Source of the DNA: Argonema antarcticum A004/B2
Lineage (GTDB): Bacteria; Cyanobacteriota; Cyanobacteriia; Cyanobacteriales; Aerosakkonemataceae
Length of the DNA: 64,000 bases
Assembly: GCF_023333585.1 (NCBI RefSeq)
Contig: NZ_JAIQZN010000010.1
Coordinates: forward strand, 5,995-69,994
Direction of reading: 5' to 3'
Shown: one piece after another, positions 16,811 to 27,030 of the stretch
Layout of the letters: every line of letters begins with the position of its first letter
Position numbering within the stretch: the stretch's first letter is position 1
Made by a program: the position numbers and the translations under genes
The notes under the pieces: generated by a model
Database searches by the model: none
Seen by the model: only the letters and a program-made list of their open reading frames with translations
What the model was told of the DNA's origin: nothing

Positions 16811-17412
16811 CTACACAATTAGAAAATTTGGCAATCAGGACAATTGCAGAAATTAGTGATAATTATCGGAACCAGGGTTATCAAGTGTTGGTTAAATCCC
16901 GTGGAGTAGACTTAGATGAATTTCTGTATAACGAAAATATAGATTTCATTGTTCAGGCCGAACAAGAATCAGTTATCGTGGCATTAAAGCCTCGTTTTAA
17001 TGACTCAAGGAATCAAACTGAAACAGGGCAAATATCCCAGTTGTATGATTATCCAGTTCGAGATTCATACGACATAAAGTTTTATCTAGAAAGAGCATTA
17101 GAAATTATAAAAATGGGCGCTCTTGATTCGGCTATTTGTTCTGGGGTGTTTATCGCTGAGGCAGTAATGCGAATGGTGGCGGAACAACACTCAATTGATT
17201 TTGAGATTCAAAACCCAACAACTCTGGCTCAAACATTCTTTGCTTATGGTTTAATTTCACAGGAAGACTATGTAGTATTGGTTAAAGCAATCGAGCGGCG
17301 CGATCGCATGATGTACAAGGGCGAACAAATGACTGTCGATCGCAATTTTGCCCTGCAAACTGTGGAGGTAGTGCAGCGTCTTTTCAAACAAGCTGGACAA
17401 GAGGAGATTTAG
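16807..17412 (+). CDS. REase_AHJR-like nuclease-fold protein
   Basis: A 201-aa protein. Its first half (AIRTIAEISDNYRNQGYQV, DLDEFLYNENIDFIVQAEQESVIVALKP) reads like a restriction-endonuclease-like AHJR domain found in cyanobacteria, with Asp in NIDFIV and Lys in VALKP in the place of the D-ExK core, but the E is not clear. The second half is a helical segment (LERALEIIKMGALDSAICSG, IERRDRMMYKGEQMTVD). It starts inside the stop of the RusA gene. The two are thus an operon; a joint role in DNA repair or recombination is an inference. Assignment of the family is moderate. Confidence 0.65.
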   Translation: MTTQLENLAIRTIAEISDNYRNQGYQVLVKSRGVDLDEFLYNENIDFIVQAEQESVIVALKPRFNDSRNQTETGQISQLYDYPVRDSYDIKFYLERALEIIKMGALDSAICSGVFIAEAVMRMVAEQHSIDFEIQNPTTLAQTFFAYGLISQEDYVVLVKAIERRDRMMYKGEQMTVDRNFALQTVEVVQRLFKQAGQEEI

Positions 17413-17476
17413 GCCCGATCGCATATAAGAAAAAAAGACACAAAATCTAAACATAATCATTGATTGAGGTGATAAA

Positions 17477-18256
17477 ATGCCTTCTCCATTCCCAGGTGTA
17501 GACCCATACTTAGAAAATCCTGAATTGTGGCCAGAGGTACATCATCGGTTAATTACCGCGATCGCCATTGCCATAGCACCCCCAGTTCGTCCTAAATATC
17601 GAGTGGCAATTGAAAAGCGAATTTATTTAAGTGAGGTGGAAAATGACGACTTAGTGGGAATTCCCGATGTAACGGTATTTTCTAAACCTTCAAGTGCAAA
17701 CCAATCCACTTCAACAGCAACTCTTCCTTCGCGTTACGAACCAATAGCAGTAACAGTGCCAATATCTGAAGAAACTAGGGAAGGGTATTTGGAAATTAGA
17801 GAAGTAGGAACGGGTCGGGTAATCACCGTTATAGAAATCCTTTCCCCTAAAAATAAACGATCGGGAGTTGGACGAGATGCGTATGAAAGCAAGCGACAGC
17901 AGGTACTAGCAAGCCCTACCCATTTGGTAGAAATTGACTTGCTTAGGGGCGGGAGACCTATGCCGATTCGGGGTGGAACTCAGTCAGATTATCGCATTTT
18001 AGTCAGCCGAGGCGATAGACGACCCAGATCTCAACTTTATGCCTTTACGATCAGAGATGAGATTCTGCCATTTCCCTTGCCTTTGCAGTCAGGGGATGCA
18101 CAAGTGCAGGTAGAATTGCAAAGTTTATTAAATGGCGTCTATGACCAAGCGGGATTTGATTTAGCAGTGGATTATACTCAGTCAGCTATACCATCTTTGA
18201 AGGGAGAGGATGCTGTTTGGGCTGATGAGTTGTTGCGAGAAAAAGGATTGCGGTAA
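17477..18256 (+). CDS. DUF4058 protein
   Basis: A 259-aa member of DUF4058, a family almost confined to cyanobacteria and planctomycetes. The hallmark start PSPFPGVDPYLENPELWPEVHH is present, then IEILSPKNKRSG and DYRILVSRG. Family function is unknown. The ATG at 17477 is preceded by GAGGTGATAA. It follows the RusA/AHJR pair by 64 nt on the same strand and may be co-transcribed, though DUF4058 genes occur in many contexts. Confidence 0.9.
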   Translation: MPSPFPGVDPYLENPELWPEVHHRLITAIAIAIAPPVRPKYRVAIEKRIYLSEVENDDLVGIPDVTVFSKPSSANQSTSTATLPSRYEPIAVTVPISEETREGYLEIREVGTGRVITVIEILSPKNKRSGVGRDAYESKRQQVLASPTHLVEIDLLRGGRPMPIRGGTQSDYRILVSRGDRRPRSQLYAFTIRDEILPFPLPLQSGDAQVQVELQSLLNGVYDQAGFDLAVDYTQSAIPSLKGEDAVWADELLREKGLR

Positions 18257-18544
18257 TTGGGAATTATTGGAGGCCCGATCGCGCGATCGAATTTTAGATA
18301 TCGGGACATGGATACTTATCCGGGGGGTAGGGTGAACCGACGGTAAAGGCAAGAAGTTGCTAGTAATAGAGAATATACCAGTGGCGAAAGCTACCTGACG
18401 GGAAAGACGCTTAGGGAAAATGGAGTTATTCCAAGGGATCGCCAACTCTATGTGGTTTAGCGATCGCTCAAAGTTGCCACTCCGGTGTAACAAGTTTTAC
18501 TTTTAAATTAAAAAGCGGTGTTTTCTACAAGATCGGAACCCCTA

Positions 18545-21500
18545 ATGATCCAAGAGCAAAACTCAACCAACACCTTCAGAGTTGGCGGACATCTCCCCCT
18601 AGATGCGCCAACCTATGTGGTGCGTCAAGCCGATCGCGACCTCTACGAAGGCTTGAAGGCGGGGGAGTTTTGTTACGTCCTCAACTCCCGCCAGATGGGT
18701 AAAACGAGCTTGCGGGTGCGATCGATGTACAAGCTGCAAGAAGAAGGATTCGCCTGTGCGGCGATCGACCTCAACAAGATTGGCAGTAAGGATATCGCGC
18801 CGGAACAGTGGTATGCGGGGTTGATGAGACGGCTGGTAACGAGTTTTCAACTCCAGTTCAATCTGAGGTCTTGGTTGCACGAGCGCGAGTATCTCCCTCC
18901 CGTGCAGTGCTTGAGCGAATTTATCGAAGAGGTATTGCTCGAATCTGTCAGTCAAAAAATTGTTATTTTTATCGACGAAATCGATAGCGTCCTCAGCTTA
19001 CCTTTTCGGACTGACGATTTTTTTGCTTTTATCCGCGCCTGCAACGAATACGAACGTCTCACCTTTGCGCTGCTGGGAGTGGCAACTCCTTCGGATTTAA
19101 TTCAAGACAAAAACTGCACACCTTTTAATATTGGTCGTGCGATCGATTTACACGGCTTTAAATTAGAGGAAGCGCAACCGCTTGCTGAAGCTTTGGCAGA
19201 AAAAGTGAACAATCCCCAAGCCATGCTAAAAGCAGTATTGGATTGGACTGGAGGACAACCTTTTCTCACTCAGAAACTTTGTCAACTCATCCTTGAAAAT
19301 GCAGAATTAATCCAAAATCCCGAAGAATGGGTAGAAAACTTAGTGCAGAGGAATATAATTGAAAATTGGGAAGCACAAGACGAACCAGCACACCTGAAGA
19401 CGGTACGCGATCGCATCCTCAGAATTGGACAGCGCACAAAGCCGCTGCTGAAACTCTATGAGGAAATTTTGCAGCGCGGTGAAATTTCATCTGATGACAG
19501 TCTAGAACAAATAGAATTGCGACTTTCAGGCTTAGTTGTCAAGCGGGGCGGGATCTTAACCGTTTATAACCGCATTTATGCTTCAGTGTTTAACTGGGTT
19601 TGGCTTAACAAAGCAGTCACCGCTTTGCAACCAGAGTTTAAACAGATTGTTGCCGAACAAGAACAAAAACTACTCTCCATCCTTGAGGCGAAGGAAGGCA
19701 AAGACTTTGATGATGTTCTTTATGAAATATTGGGTTCAATCACTCTAAAGATGGGAGAGTTACTAAGTGTCGATCGCATTACTATCTTTTTCATAGATAA
19801 AGAAAAGAACGAACTTTGGTCGATTATTGCCAAGACAGCAGATGGTAGCCCTACCAAAATTCAGATCCTTGCCAACAATCAAACCGCTGGTCGAGTCACT
19901 ATCTATAAGAAAGGGGTCAATATTCCCGCGCATTTATCTGAAGATTGGTGTGCGGTTGTAGCAAAAGAACAAGACAAAAGATCTTCTTACCGCATTTATA
20001 ATGAGCTAAGTTTACCCCTATTTAACACCCAGTCAGATTTATTCGCTTTTATTCAGTTAGTCAACAAGCTAAAGCAACCGATCGATCCCACAGATCCCTT
20101 TTCGGAAAGGATTGATAAACAAGGCTTCACAGAACCTAATAAAATCCAATTTTATGAATATGCCACGGAACTGCAACGAGTTTTACAAGCCTGCCATTAC
20201 TGTTACAAATTAACTCAAAGATTACAAGCATCAGAGGCACTTACAGAAGCCACCAGATTAGTATCTCTAAGCAGTCTAGATTCTGAAGAAATCATCGCAC
20301 GGGTGATGGAAGCGGCAAAGAAACTGATGAATGCCGATCGCAGTACGCTTTGGTTGTTAGCCGATAATAAAAATGAGCTTTGGACAAAAATTACTACCGA
20401 CGACGGTGCGGTGATTCCACTGCGTGTGCGCTTAGGACAAGGTTTCGCTGGCAAAGTGGCAGAAACAGGTGAGCCTCTGAATATTTCTTTTGACCTGTAC
20501 GAACACCCCGAATCTCAAACAGCAAAGCAAACCGATCAAAAAACTGGCTATCGCACTTGCAGTTTACTGTGTATGCCAGTTTTGAGTCCTGATGGCGAGC
20601 TACTTGGTGTAACTCAATTAATCAACAAAAGAAAACAGGGTGATTTTCCCGAATACGACCCCGGTGACTGGCCCGAAGCTCCAGAATGTTTCCAGGATAG
20701 CTTTGACGCCAACAGTCAAAAATATATGCAAATATTTAATTCTCAAGTTGGGGTTGCACTCCAAAACGCAAGAGAGTTTGCTGAAGTTAAAAAGCGGGCG
20801 GAAAGTCAGCCGCAAAATGTTGTCAGTCAAACCCTGGCGATGCTGACTCAGGTCATGGACGGTCAAGGTTTTGACGATATTCTTGATGGCACGTTGCGTT
20901 CTATTACTCTGAAAATGGGTAAATCTATGAGCGCAGACCGCACGACTATTTTTCTCTTAGATGAAGAGAGAAATGAATTTTGGTCTATTGTTGCTGAATC
21001 TGAAGGAGAACAATCTTTAGAAATTCGCGTACCTGCCACTAAAGGAATTGTAGGTGAAGTAGCTGCTACAAATAAAATTATTAATATTCCCTTTGATTTT
21101 TATGACGATCCGCGCTCGGTTACAGCCAAAGAACATGACAAAAAAAATAACTACCGCACTTACACAATGTTGGCTTTGCCACTGTTGAACGAACAGGGAA
21201 CTTTAGTCGGTGTTGTTCAGTTAATCAATAAATTAAAACGTTTTTATGACCCAATATCGCCCTTATCGTCAAAAATTGACACCCAAGGTTTTACCAAGAC
21301 AGATGAAGAACAGTTTGCAGAAAATGCACCTTTGATTCAAATGATTTTGGAAAGCTTCCGGTCATATCATAAAACAGCCAGAGGACAAAGAGTAGCAGCA
21401 GCACTAATGGCAGCAACTCGCTCTGTTAGCCAAAGTAGCTTAGAAATCGGTGAAGTTCTCAAGCGCGTTATGGATGCGGCGAAAGAACTTATGAATGCCG

Positions 21501-22009
21501 ATCGCAGTACGCTTTGGTTGGTAGACCGCGAAGCAAATCAACTGTGGACAAGAATTTCCTTTAAAGACGGTTCGGAAAGGGAACTGCGTTTGCAAATAGG
21601 GGTAGGTTATGCTGGCAAAGTAGCCCAGATGTGTGTGCCTTTAAATATTCCTTTTGACCTATATGAATACCCAGATTCTGAAACTGCTAAGAGAACAGAT
21701 CAAACGACTGGTTATCGGACTTGTAGTTTACTTTGTATGCCAGTTTGGAATCCCGATGGCGAGCTGATTGGCGTGACTCAATTAGTGAATAAAAAGAAGT
21801 CGGGCGATTTTGCTGCTATCAATCCTGGTGATACTACCGAAGTACCAGATTGTTTTCAAACCAGTTTTGACCAAAACGATCAAAGATATATGCAGGTATT
21901 TAACAATCAAGTTGGCGTTATTCTTCAGAATGCCGAACTTTTAGCGGCTGTGAGGCGACAGGAACAAACGCTGCGAGATAATCTGAACGTGGCATCACCG
22001 AAAAGTTAA
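18545..22009 (+). CDS. AAA_35 ATPase with four GAF domains, no output domain
   Basis: A 1154-aa protein. Residues 1-350 form an AAA_35 ATPase (Walker [11 protein letters not shown] near 47-56; Walker [11 protein letters not shown] near 150). Four GAF domains follow; the second and fourth are close copies ([23 protein letters not shown] in both), as are the first and third (GSITLKMG / RSITLKMG), so a two-GAF block was duplicated. The C-terminus stops at [12 protein letters not shown] just after the fourth GAF. Related cyanobacterial proteins are remembered as continuing into PAS, cyclase or kinase domains after a similar QEQxLRD segment; if so this one is truncated. The ATG at 18545 is preferred over GTG 18518. 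A convergent adenylate cyclase gene ends 101 bp away. Confidence 0.85.
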   Translation: MIQEQNSTNTFRVGGHLPLDAPTYVVRQADRDLYEGLKAGEFCYVLNSRQMGKTSLRVRSMYKLQEEGFACAAIDLNKIGSKDIAPEQWYAGLMRRLVTSFQLQFNLRSWLHEREYLPPVQCLSEFIEEVLLESVSQKIVIFIDEIDSVLSLPFRTDDFFAFIRACNEYERLTFALLGVATPSDLIQDKNCTPFNIGRAIDLHGFKLEEAQPLAEALAEKVNNPQAMLKAVLDWTGGQPFLTQKLCQLILENAELIQNPEEWVENLVQRNIIENWEAQDEPAHLKTVRDRILRIGQRTKPLLKLYEEILQRGEISSDDSLEQIELRLSGLVVKRGGILTVYNRIYASVFNWVWLNKAVTALQPEFKQIVAEQEQKLLSILEAKEGKDFDDVLYEILGSITLKMGELLSVDRITIFFIDKEKNELWSIIAKTADGSPTKIQILANNQTAGRVTIYKKGVNIPAHLSEDWCAVVAKEQDKRSSYRIYNELSLPLFNTQSDLFAFIQLVNKLKQPIDPTDPFSERIDKQGFTEPNKIQFYEYATELQRVLQACHYCYKLTQRLQASEALTEATRLVSLSSLDSEEIIARVMEAAKKLMNADRSTLWLLADNKNELWTKITTDDGAVIPLRVRLGQGFAGKVAETGEPLNISFDLYEHPESQTAKQTDQKTGYRTCSLLCMPVLSPDGELLGVTQLINKRKQGDFPEYDPGDWPEAPECFQDSFDANSQKYMQIFNSQVGVALQNAREFAEVKKRAESQPQNVVSQTLAMLTQVMDGQGFDDILDGTLRSITLKMGKSMSADRTTIFLLDEERNEFWSIVAESEGEQSLEIRVPATKGIVGEVAATNKIINIPFDFYDDPRSVTAKEHDKKNNYRTYTMLALPLLNEQGTLVGVVQLINKLKRFYDPISPLSSKIDTQGFTKTDEEQFAENAPLIQMILESFRSYHKTARGQRVAAALMAATRSVSQSSLEIGEVLKRVMDAAKELMNADRSTLWLVDREANQLWTRISFKDGSERELRLQIGVGYAGKVAQMCVPLNIPFDLYEYPDSETAKRTDQTTGYRTCSLLCMPVWNPDGELIGVTQLVNKKKSGDFAAINPGDTTEVPDCFQTSFDQNDQRYMQVFNNQVGVILQNAELLAAVRRQEQTLRDNLNVASPKS

Positions 22010-22012
22010 ATT

Positions 22013-22103
22013 ATAGCTAGGGACTAGGGTAAGAAGATACTAGAATCAAGGGTTTCAGCAATTAAGAATGTCCTAACCGTCTTGGCGGTTGCTATAATTC
22101 TAT
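22013..22103. repeat. Dispersed GCTAGGG-type spacer repeat
   Basis: ATAGCTAGGGACTAGGG at the left, GTCCTAACCGTCTTGGCGG and TTGCTATAAT at the right. The same two ends appear at 30171-30325, so it is one family. It fills the gap between two convergent genes. Confidence 0.65.
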
Positions 22104-22110
22104 AAGAAGC

Positions 22111-23661
22111 CTACGCCCCAAAGCTTGTATCTGTTTGAGAGCCAACGAGCCAATAAGTTACCATTTCTCCTTTGCCTTTGACTTTAATGATTCCTCGCTT
22201 CTGCAACACATACTTATCCTTGAGTCGCTCGTATGTGGCTTTCGTTACCTGAATGCTTCCAGGTTCACTGGAAGATTCCATACGGGAAGCAATATTGACG
22301 GCATCTCCCCATAAATCATAGATAAATTTCCTCGTGCCGATGACTCCAGCGATGACAATCCCTGTATTAATGCCAATGCGAATTTGAATGTCTTCTCCTA
22401 GTTTGGTGCAGACGCGATCGAGCGCCGCTTGCATTGCCAGTGCCATATCTGCGATCGCTTCGGCATGATCGGCTCTGGGAATGGGTAGCCCAGCCGCTAC
22501 CATGTAGGCATCGCCGATCGTCTTGATTTTTTCTAATCCCAAATGTTCAGCCTGCGCGTCAAAGCTGGAAAAAATCTCATTGAGTAAGTTAACTATTTCA
22601 ATTGGTTTTAAGCGAGCCGCTAGAGGCGTAAATCCAACAAGATCGGCAAACAAAATTGTAACTTCGTTGAATTGTTCGGCGATCGCGGCTGGATTTTGTT
22701 TGAGTTGTTTGACGATCTGCTCTGGCAAAATATTGAGCAATAACTCTTGTGACTTTTGTGCGGATTCCGCCAATTGCTCTATTAGTTGTTCGAGTCGATC
22801 GGATTGTACCAATATCGATTGCTCGAAAACTTCAAGCAACTGCGTCAAAGTGGCTACCTGCGATTTAAGCTGCACTTTATCGCGATCGGTTTCTCTTGTA
22901 GAGATTTGCTTACTGGCTTTAGCAGATTCTTTTTTTTGAACGAAGACAGTTCCTCCATCGAAGGGTAGCAGTGCTGCCTTTACGTTCAGCGCCAGAGTGC
23001 TGAACATCTGAGCCGTGCTATGAGGAATAGTGACTTTCAAGAACATGATAATTGCAAACAGATTGCCCGAAGGCAATAAACCGCCAAACCCTAACACAGA
23101 CTTAATTCCGAATGGAATCACAAACGAATTTCGAGCGGGAATATGCGGGCTGTCGATCGCTTCTGGCACGTAGAAGACGTTGTATTTCCTCTGTTCAATT
23201 TCTAGCAAAAGATTCGGATCGGGATCGAGTACCATTTTTATATCTAAGCCGAGTTGTCTGATGAGTTGTGAGATCATCGGCATTTGAGCGACTACAGATT
23301 CGCTTGCCAATGGAATAGCCTTGTGTCCAGCAGATGTGTGTCTTGAGTTCCATTCCGTTTGTTCTCCTGCCGTTGCCAGTAGAGTCATGCACTTTAAGGC
23401 AGGCAAACAGGGATAGTTGCCCAACATACTGCGGGCAGACTCGGCAAGTTCAGGTTCTAAGTCTTGATAAGGGTGAGTTTTGAACAAACGAATGAGAGTG
23501 CAGGATTTCTCACCAGTTGGCTTGGTACAAAAATTTTCGTAAAGATATCTAATAATTCTGTTACTTGTCTGTTCCATGCTGTCAGCATCTAAACCGATCT
23601 GGCGTAGAGCCATACCGCATTCAACCATGTCCCTTAAAGTAAATCTCGTCAAGTCGTACAT
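22111..23661 (-). CDS. Class III adenylate cyclase
   Basis: A 516-aa protein. The N-terminal 280 residues form a domain seen in cyanobacterial signalling proteins (MYDLTRFTLRDMVECG start) but lacking a firm family name; a coiled coil (LTQLLEVFEQS to ELLLNILP) connects it to the cyclase domain. Catalytic residues are present: Asp in ILFADLVGF, Lys in LEKIKTIGDAYM, Asp in DLWGDAVN, Asn and Arg in NIASRME. The Lys/Asp pair predicts ATP rather than GTP as substrate. The ATG at 23661 is chosen because GAGGAG stands 4-6 nt upstream; the open frame to 23772 lacks support. There is no transmembrane segment. It would make cAMP in the cytosol. Confidence 0.88.
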   Translation of the reverse strand: MYDLTRFTLRDMVECGMALRQIGLDADSMEQTSNRIIRYLYENFCTKPTGEKSCTLIRLFKTHPYQDLEPELAESARSMLGNYPCLPALKCMTLLATAGEQTEWNSRHTSAGHKAIPLASESVVAQMPMISQLIRQLGLDIKMVLDPDPNLLLEIEQRKYNVFYVPEAIDSPHIPARNSFVIPFGIKSVLGFGGLLPSGNLFAIIMFLKVTIPHSTAQMFSTLALNVKAALLPFDGGTVFVQKKESAKASKQISTRETDRDKVQLKSQVATLTQLLEVFEQSILVQSDRLEQLIEQLAESAQKSQELLLNILPEQIVKQLKQNPAAIAEQFNEVTILFADLVGFTPLAARLKPIEIVNLLNEIFSSFDAQAEHLGLEKIKTIGDAYMVAAGLPIPRADHAEAIADMALAMQAALDRVCTKLGEDIQIRIGINTGIVIAGVIGTRKFIYDLWGDAVNIASRMESSSEPGSIQVTKATYERLKDKYVLQKRGIIKVKGKGEMVTYWLVGSQTDTSFGA

Positions 23662-23716
23662 CTGACTCCTCATCGATTGGGAACAACAAGAAATAGTAAC
23701 GCAAGTTGCTATACTC

Positions 23717-23743
23717 AGCACGGTCACAGACCGTGCTTTTTTT
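23717..23743 (+). repeat. Perfect 9-bp hairpin followed by seven T
   Basis: AGCACGGTC / GACCGTGCT with a 3-nt loop, then T7 on the plus strand. It looks exactly like an intrinsic terminator pointing right, but no plus-strand gene precedes it; it lies 56 nt upstream of the minus-strand cyclase. It might end an unannotated small RNA or be a repeat. Confidence 0.5.
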
Positions 23744-23749
23744 ATCTCT

Positions 23750-23817
23750 GTAGGGGCGAAGCATTCCGTCAAAGATCTTTGGGTTCAACAACAAATTATT
23801 TACGGAATGCTTCGCCC
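23750..23817. repeat. Inverted-repeat element, GTAGGGGCGAAGCAT family
   Basis: Arms 23753-23769 and 23802-23817 are reverse complements (16-17 bp). The left end equals that of the element over the mobA stop at 6969. A short CCCCCC-TTATTAAGGGGG palindrome follows at about 23873-23892. These fill the 400-bp spacer 23662-24061; no gene is seen there. Confidence 0.7.
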
Positions 23818-24021
23818 ATTTATGCCCGTGCGAAGTATAGTTACAAATAGTGACGAGTGACGTTTTGATCCCCCCTTATTAAGGGGGATTTAGGGGTATC
23901 AAAAGCGGCTAAGGTCATAACTAGCAACTTGCGTTAGTAGTACTCAGCAGTATAGCACCCCATTGAAGAGAACAGATCGAGTTTAATTTGTGGCTTCAAA
24001 AATTATCTAAATTAGCTGATC

Positions 24022-24052
24022 AAAAGGTGCGTTAAACCAGCGCTAACGCACC
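24022..24052 (-). terminator. Intrinsic terminator of the aspartase gene
   Basis: GGTGCGTTA (24026-24034) pairs with TAACGCACC (24044-24052). Read on the minus strand the stem is followed by CTTTTGA, a short U tract, 10 nt after the aspA stop. Confidence 0.65.
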
Positions 24053-24061
24053 CTCAAAAAA

Positions 24062-25492
24062 TTAACTCCTATTCCCCAAATTATCGATCGGCATGGCGCT
24101 CATTTTTTCCAAATCCAACACTTTCGCCAATTCTTCTTCGTTCATCAACCCTTTTTCTAATACAATTTGCCGCAAAGATTTGCCAGTTTCCAAAGATTCC
24201 TTAGCAACGGCTGCTGCATTAAGATAGCCAATGTGGGTATTTAGTGCAGTGACGAGTGCTAAACTACCTTCAGCATAATCTCTACAACGTTGACTGTTGG
24301 CGGTAATTCCTTCCAGACATTGCTTGGTTAAGGCGGCTAAAGCATTGCCGAGAATTTCAATGCTATGAATTAGGTTATAGGCAATTAGGGGCATCATTAC
24401 ATTTAGTTCTAATTGTCCTGCTTGAGCGGCAAGTGCGATCGCAGCATCATACCCCATCACCTGAAAACAAACCATCGATGTCATCTCTGCCATCACCGGA
24501 TTGTACTTTCCTGGCATAATCGAAGATCCGGGCTGTACTGGCGGCAATTGAATTTCCTTTAGACCAGTTTTTGGCCCAGAATCCATCAGCCGCAAATCGT
24601 GGGAAATTTTGACGCAATCTTGAGCTAAATTCCGCAAAGCACTGGAAACATACACGAATGGTGCCATACTCTGCATCGCCGCCATCATGTGGGGTGCGGG
24701 TTCCAAGGGTTGTTCGATTAACTGTCCGAGAATTTCGGCAACTTTGTAACGGTACTGGGGATGAGTATTCAGTCCGGTTCCCGCCGCACTACCGCCTAAA
24801 CCCAGTAAAGTCAGGTCTCCAGAGGCTGTTTCTATCCTGATCGAGTGTTCTGTGAGAATCTGCGCCCAAGCGCGGAAATTCTCGCCCAGTCGCACTGGTA
24901 CGGCGTCTTGTAGGTGGGTTCTGCCGGATTTGACGATATCTTGAAATTCTTCGGCTTTGTTGTCTAATGCGGCGATCGCATCCGATAAAGCTGGGAACAA
25001 CGTCCTTTCCAATGCCAGCAAACCGCCGATGCGAATGGCTGTGGGAATGACATCATTAGTAGATTGCCCGTAATTAACGTGATCGTTGGGGCTGACGCGC
25101 TGGTAATTGCCTTTTTGATCTCCCAGCAATTCTAGCGCCCGATTTGCCAGCACTTCATTAATATTCATGTGGTGCGATGTTCCGGCACCTGCTTGGTAAA
25201 TGTCCACCACAAACTGATCTCGGAATTTCCCCCCCAAAATTTCATCGCCAGCTTGAACAATTGCTTGACAAATGTCTTTAGGTATGCAGTCTAGTTCTCC
25301 GTTAGCGATCGCGGTCGCTTTCTTAATCAGCACGCAGGCATCAATGTATGTGGGTAAAGGCTTGATGCCGCTGATGGGGAAATTTTCTGTTGCCCGCAGG
25401 GTTTGGATTCCATAGTAGGCATCGACTGGAATTTGCCTAGAGCCCATTGAATCCTTTTCTATACGATAAGCCGCATTTGATTGTTCAGCCAT
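24062..25492 (-). CDS. aspA: Aspartate ammonia-lyase
   Basis: A 476-aa member of the aspartase/fumarase superfamily, deaminating L-aspartate to fumarate. The N-terminus MGSRQIPVDAYYGIQTLRATENF is aspartase-like; HVNYGQSTNDV, VKSGRTHLQDAVPV and the signature GSSIMPGKYNPVMAEM are seen, the last with the catalytic Ser loop. The signature has PGKYNP rather than the PAKVNP of well-studied aspartases, so a class II fumarase or other lyase activity remains possible. A subunit C-terminal domain is present. Start ATG at 25492. A terminator hairpin follows the stop. Monocistronic by context. Confidence 0.88.
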   Translation of the reverse strand: MAEQSNAAYRIEKDSMGSRQIPVDAYYGIQTLRATENFPISGIKPLPTYIDACVLIKKATAIANGELDCIPKDICQAIVQAGDEILGGKFRDQFVVDIYQAGAGTSHHMNINEVLANRALELLGDQKGNYQRVSPNDHVNYGQSTNDVIPTAIRIGGLLALERTLFPALSDAIAALDNKAEEFQDIVKSGRTHLQDAVPVRLGENFRAWAQILTEHSIRIETASGDLTLLGLGGSAAGTGLNTHPQYRYKVAEILGQLIEQPLEPAPHMMAAMQSMAPFVYVSSALRNLAQDCVKISHDLRLMDSGPKTGLKEIQLPPVQPGSSIMPGKYNPVMAEMTSMVCFQVMGYDAAIALAAQAGQLELNVMMPLIAYNLIHSIEILGNALAALTKQCLEGITANSQRCRDYAEGSLALVTALNTHIGYLNAAAVAKESLETGKSLRQIVLEKGLMNEEELAKVLDLEKMSAMPIDNLGNRS

Positions 25493-25993
25493 ATTAACTT
25501 TGTGCGTTCTTATAATAATTCTCCAAAACCGAAACCGTTCTCATAACGGTACGATCGGAGTTTTTGCGCCTAAAGGTGCAGTCAATTGAATTAAGCTGCT
25601 ACGCATTTAATTTGTATGTTTAGCGGGAGTGGGAGAGTGGGGGAGTGGGGGAGTGGGAGAGGAATTGAAGGTTTGATTGCCGGATTAGAAATATCCGAAT
25701 TAGATGCGTGTTAGCTTACCACAAACTCAACATCAAAGTCAATTGTCAATAAATCCTGCTCAATTACTCCTTTGAGGCCAAAAGATGATCTATTATTCTT
25801 CTGCCCCTCTTACCCCCTCCCCTCTTACCCCCTCCCCTCTGCCCCCTCCCCTCTTACCCCCTCCCCTCTTACCCCCTCCCCTCTGCCCCTGATGTATTCT
25901 TTAGGTGGGAAGAAAGTAAGAATTAGAGTTGGGTTGTTAGATCGTGTGATCTTTTTGGGAATCTTAAAGAAAAAGAAATCATTCTAAAGTCAG
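25493..25993. other. Repeat-rich spacer between divergent genes
   Basis: 501 bp. It holds a GGGGGAGT tandem run (about 25627-25662) and the CCCCTCTTACC array listed separately. The remaining sequence must contain promoters for aspA and for the TPR gene; a frame of about 70 codons through the C-rich array is not considered real. Confidence 0.6.
25803..25889. repeat. 15-bp tandem array
   Basis: About five to six copies of TACCCCCTCCCCTCT, some with TGC for TAC. Strand asymmetry is strong: nearly pure pyrimidine on the plus strand. Confidence 0.9.
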
Positions 25994-27025
25994 ATGACAG
26001 ATTATATGACCGATACCCCTAGTCTTGAAGCTGAATTCTTTTTCCATCATGGATTGCGCCTAACCGAGGTAAAGAATTATAAAGAGGCGATCGCCAATTT
26101 TGACAGCGCCCTAAAGTTCGATCCAGATTATCATAATGCCTTGTGTCAGCGGGGTTTAGCGCTAGGAAACTTAAGCCGCCACGAAGAAGCCCTAATCTGT
26201 TTTGACAAAGCGCTGGCGATTCGACAGGATACTGCCTGGGTTTGGCATAATCGGGGCATTGCCCTGGGTAAATTAGGTCGATCCGAAGAAGCGCTCAACA
26301 GCTTTGACCGCGCGATCGAGTTTAACCCGGATTCCTCCAATAGTTGGCACAATCGAGGCATTACTCTGAGCGACTGGGGTAAATATGAAAAAGCAGTGAT
26401 CAGCTTTGAGCGAACCCTACAGTTGCAACCCGATGCCTACTGGGCATGGTACAACCGTGGCATTGCCCTGGGAAAGATCGGTCGCTACGAAGAAGCGCTC
26501 AACAGTTTCGATCGATCGATCGAGTTCAAGCCAGAAGCTTTTAATGCTTGGTACAACCGAGGCATTACCCTACAAGACTGGGGCTGTTATGAAAAGGCAG
26601 TTGCCAGTTTTAATAAAGTACTGGAAATCAAACCGGATTATAATCAAGCCTGGTATAACAGAGGCGTTGTGCTGTGGAAGTTAGGTCGGTACGAAGAAGC
26701 GATCGCTTCTTTCGACAAAACGTTTGAATTCCAACCCAACGACTACTTAGCTTGGCACAACCGAGGTGTCGCCCTACGCCAGGTGGGCCGCCTAGAAGAA
26801 GCGATCGCCAGTTACGATAAAGCCCTAGAATTTAAACCCAACGAACATAGAGCGTGGTATAACAAAGCTTGCTGTTATTCCCAGCAGGGCAATATTGAGC
26901 TAGCAATTGAAAGCTTGTCACAAGCTATTAATTTAAATCCCGACGTATATCGAGAAATGGCTCAAAAAGACTTGGATTTTGAGCTTATTCGAGAAGATGA
27001 ACGGTTTCGAGCTTTAATGGAGTAA
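25994..27025 (+). CDS. TPR-repeat protein
   Basis: A 343-aa protein made almost wholly of tandem 34-residue tetratricopeptide repeats, about eight copies, with the motif W-NRG-AL-GRYEEA-SFD-AL-F-P-Y-AW repeated. The last unit ends in NKACCYSQQGNIELAIESLSQAI and a C-terminal tail ENERF-like (REDERFRALME) found at the end of many such cyanobacterial proteins. It is a protein-protein interaction scaffold; no partner is known. The start is ATG 25994; a second ATG four codons later is possible. A paralogue lies at 27222, with a repeat element between them. Confidence 0.9.
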   Translation: MTDYMTDTPSLEAEFFFHHGLRLTEVKNYKEAIANFDSALKFDPDYHNALCQRGLALGNLSRHEEALICFDKALAIRQDTAWVWHNRGIALGKLGRSEEALNSFDRAIEFNPDSSNSWHNRGITLSDWGKYEKAVISFERTLQLQPDAYWAWYNRGIALGKIGRYEEALNSFDRSIEFKPEAFNAWYNRGITLQDWGCYEKAVASFNKVLEIKPDYNQAWYNRGVVLWKLGRYEEAIASFDKTFEFQPNDYLAWHNRGVALRQVGRLEEAIASYDKALEFKPNEHRAWYNKACCYSQQGNIELAIESLSQAINLNPDVYREMAQKDLDFELIREDERFRALME

Positions 27026-27030
27026 CATCC

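Noticed and set aside
25772-25987. 71-codon frame through the C-rich array
   Set aside because: Encoded mainly by tandem repeats (PLPS and SPLTP runs).
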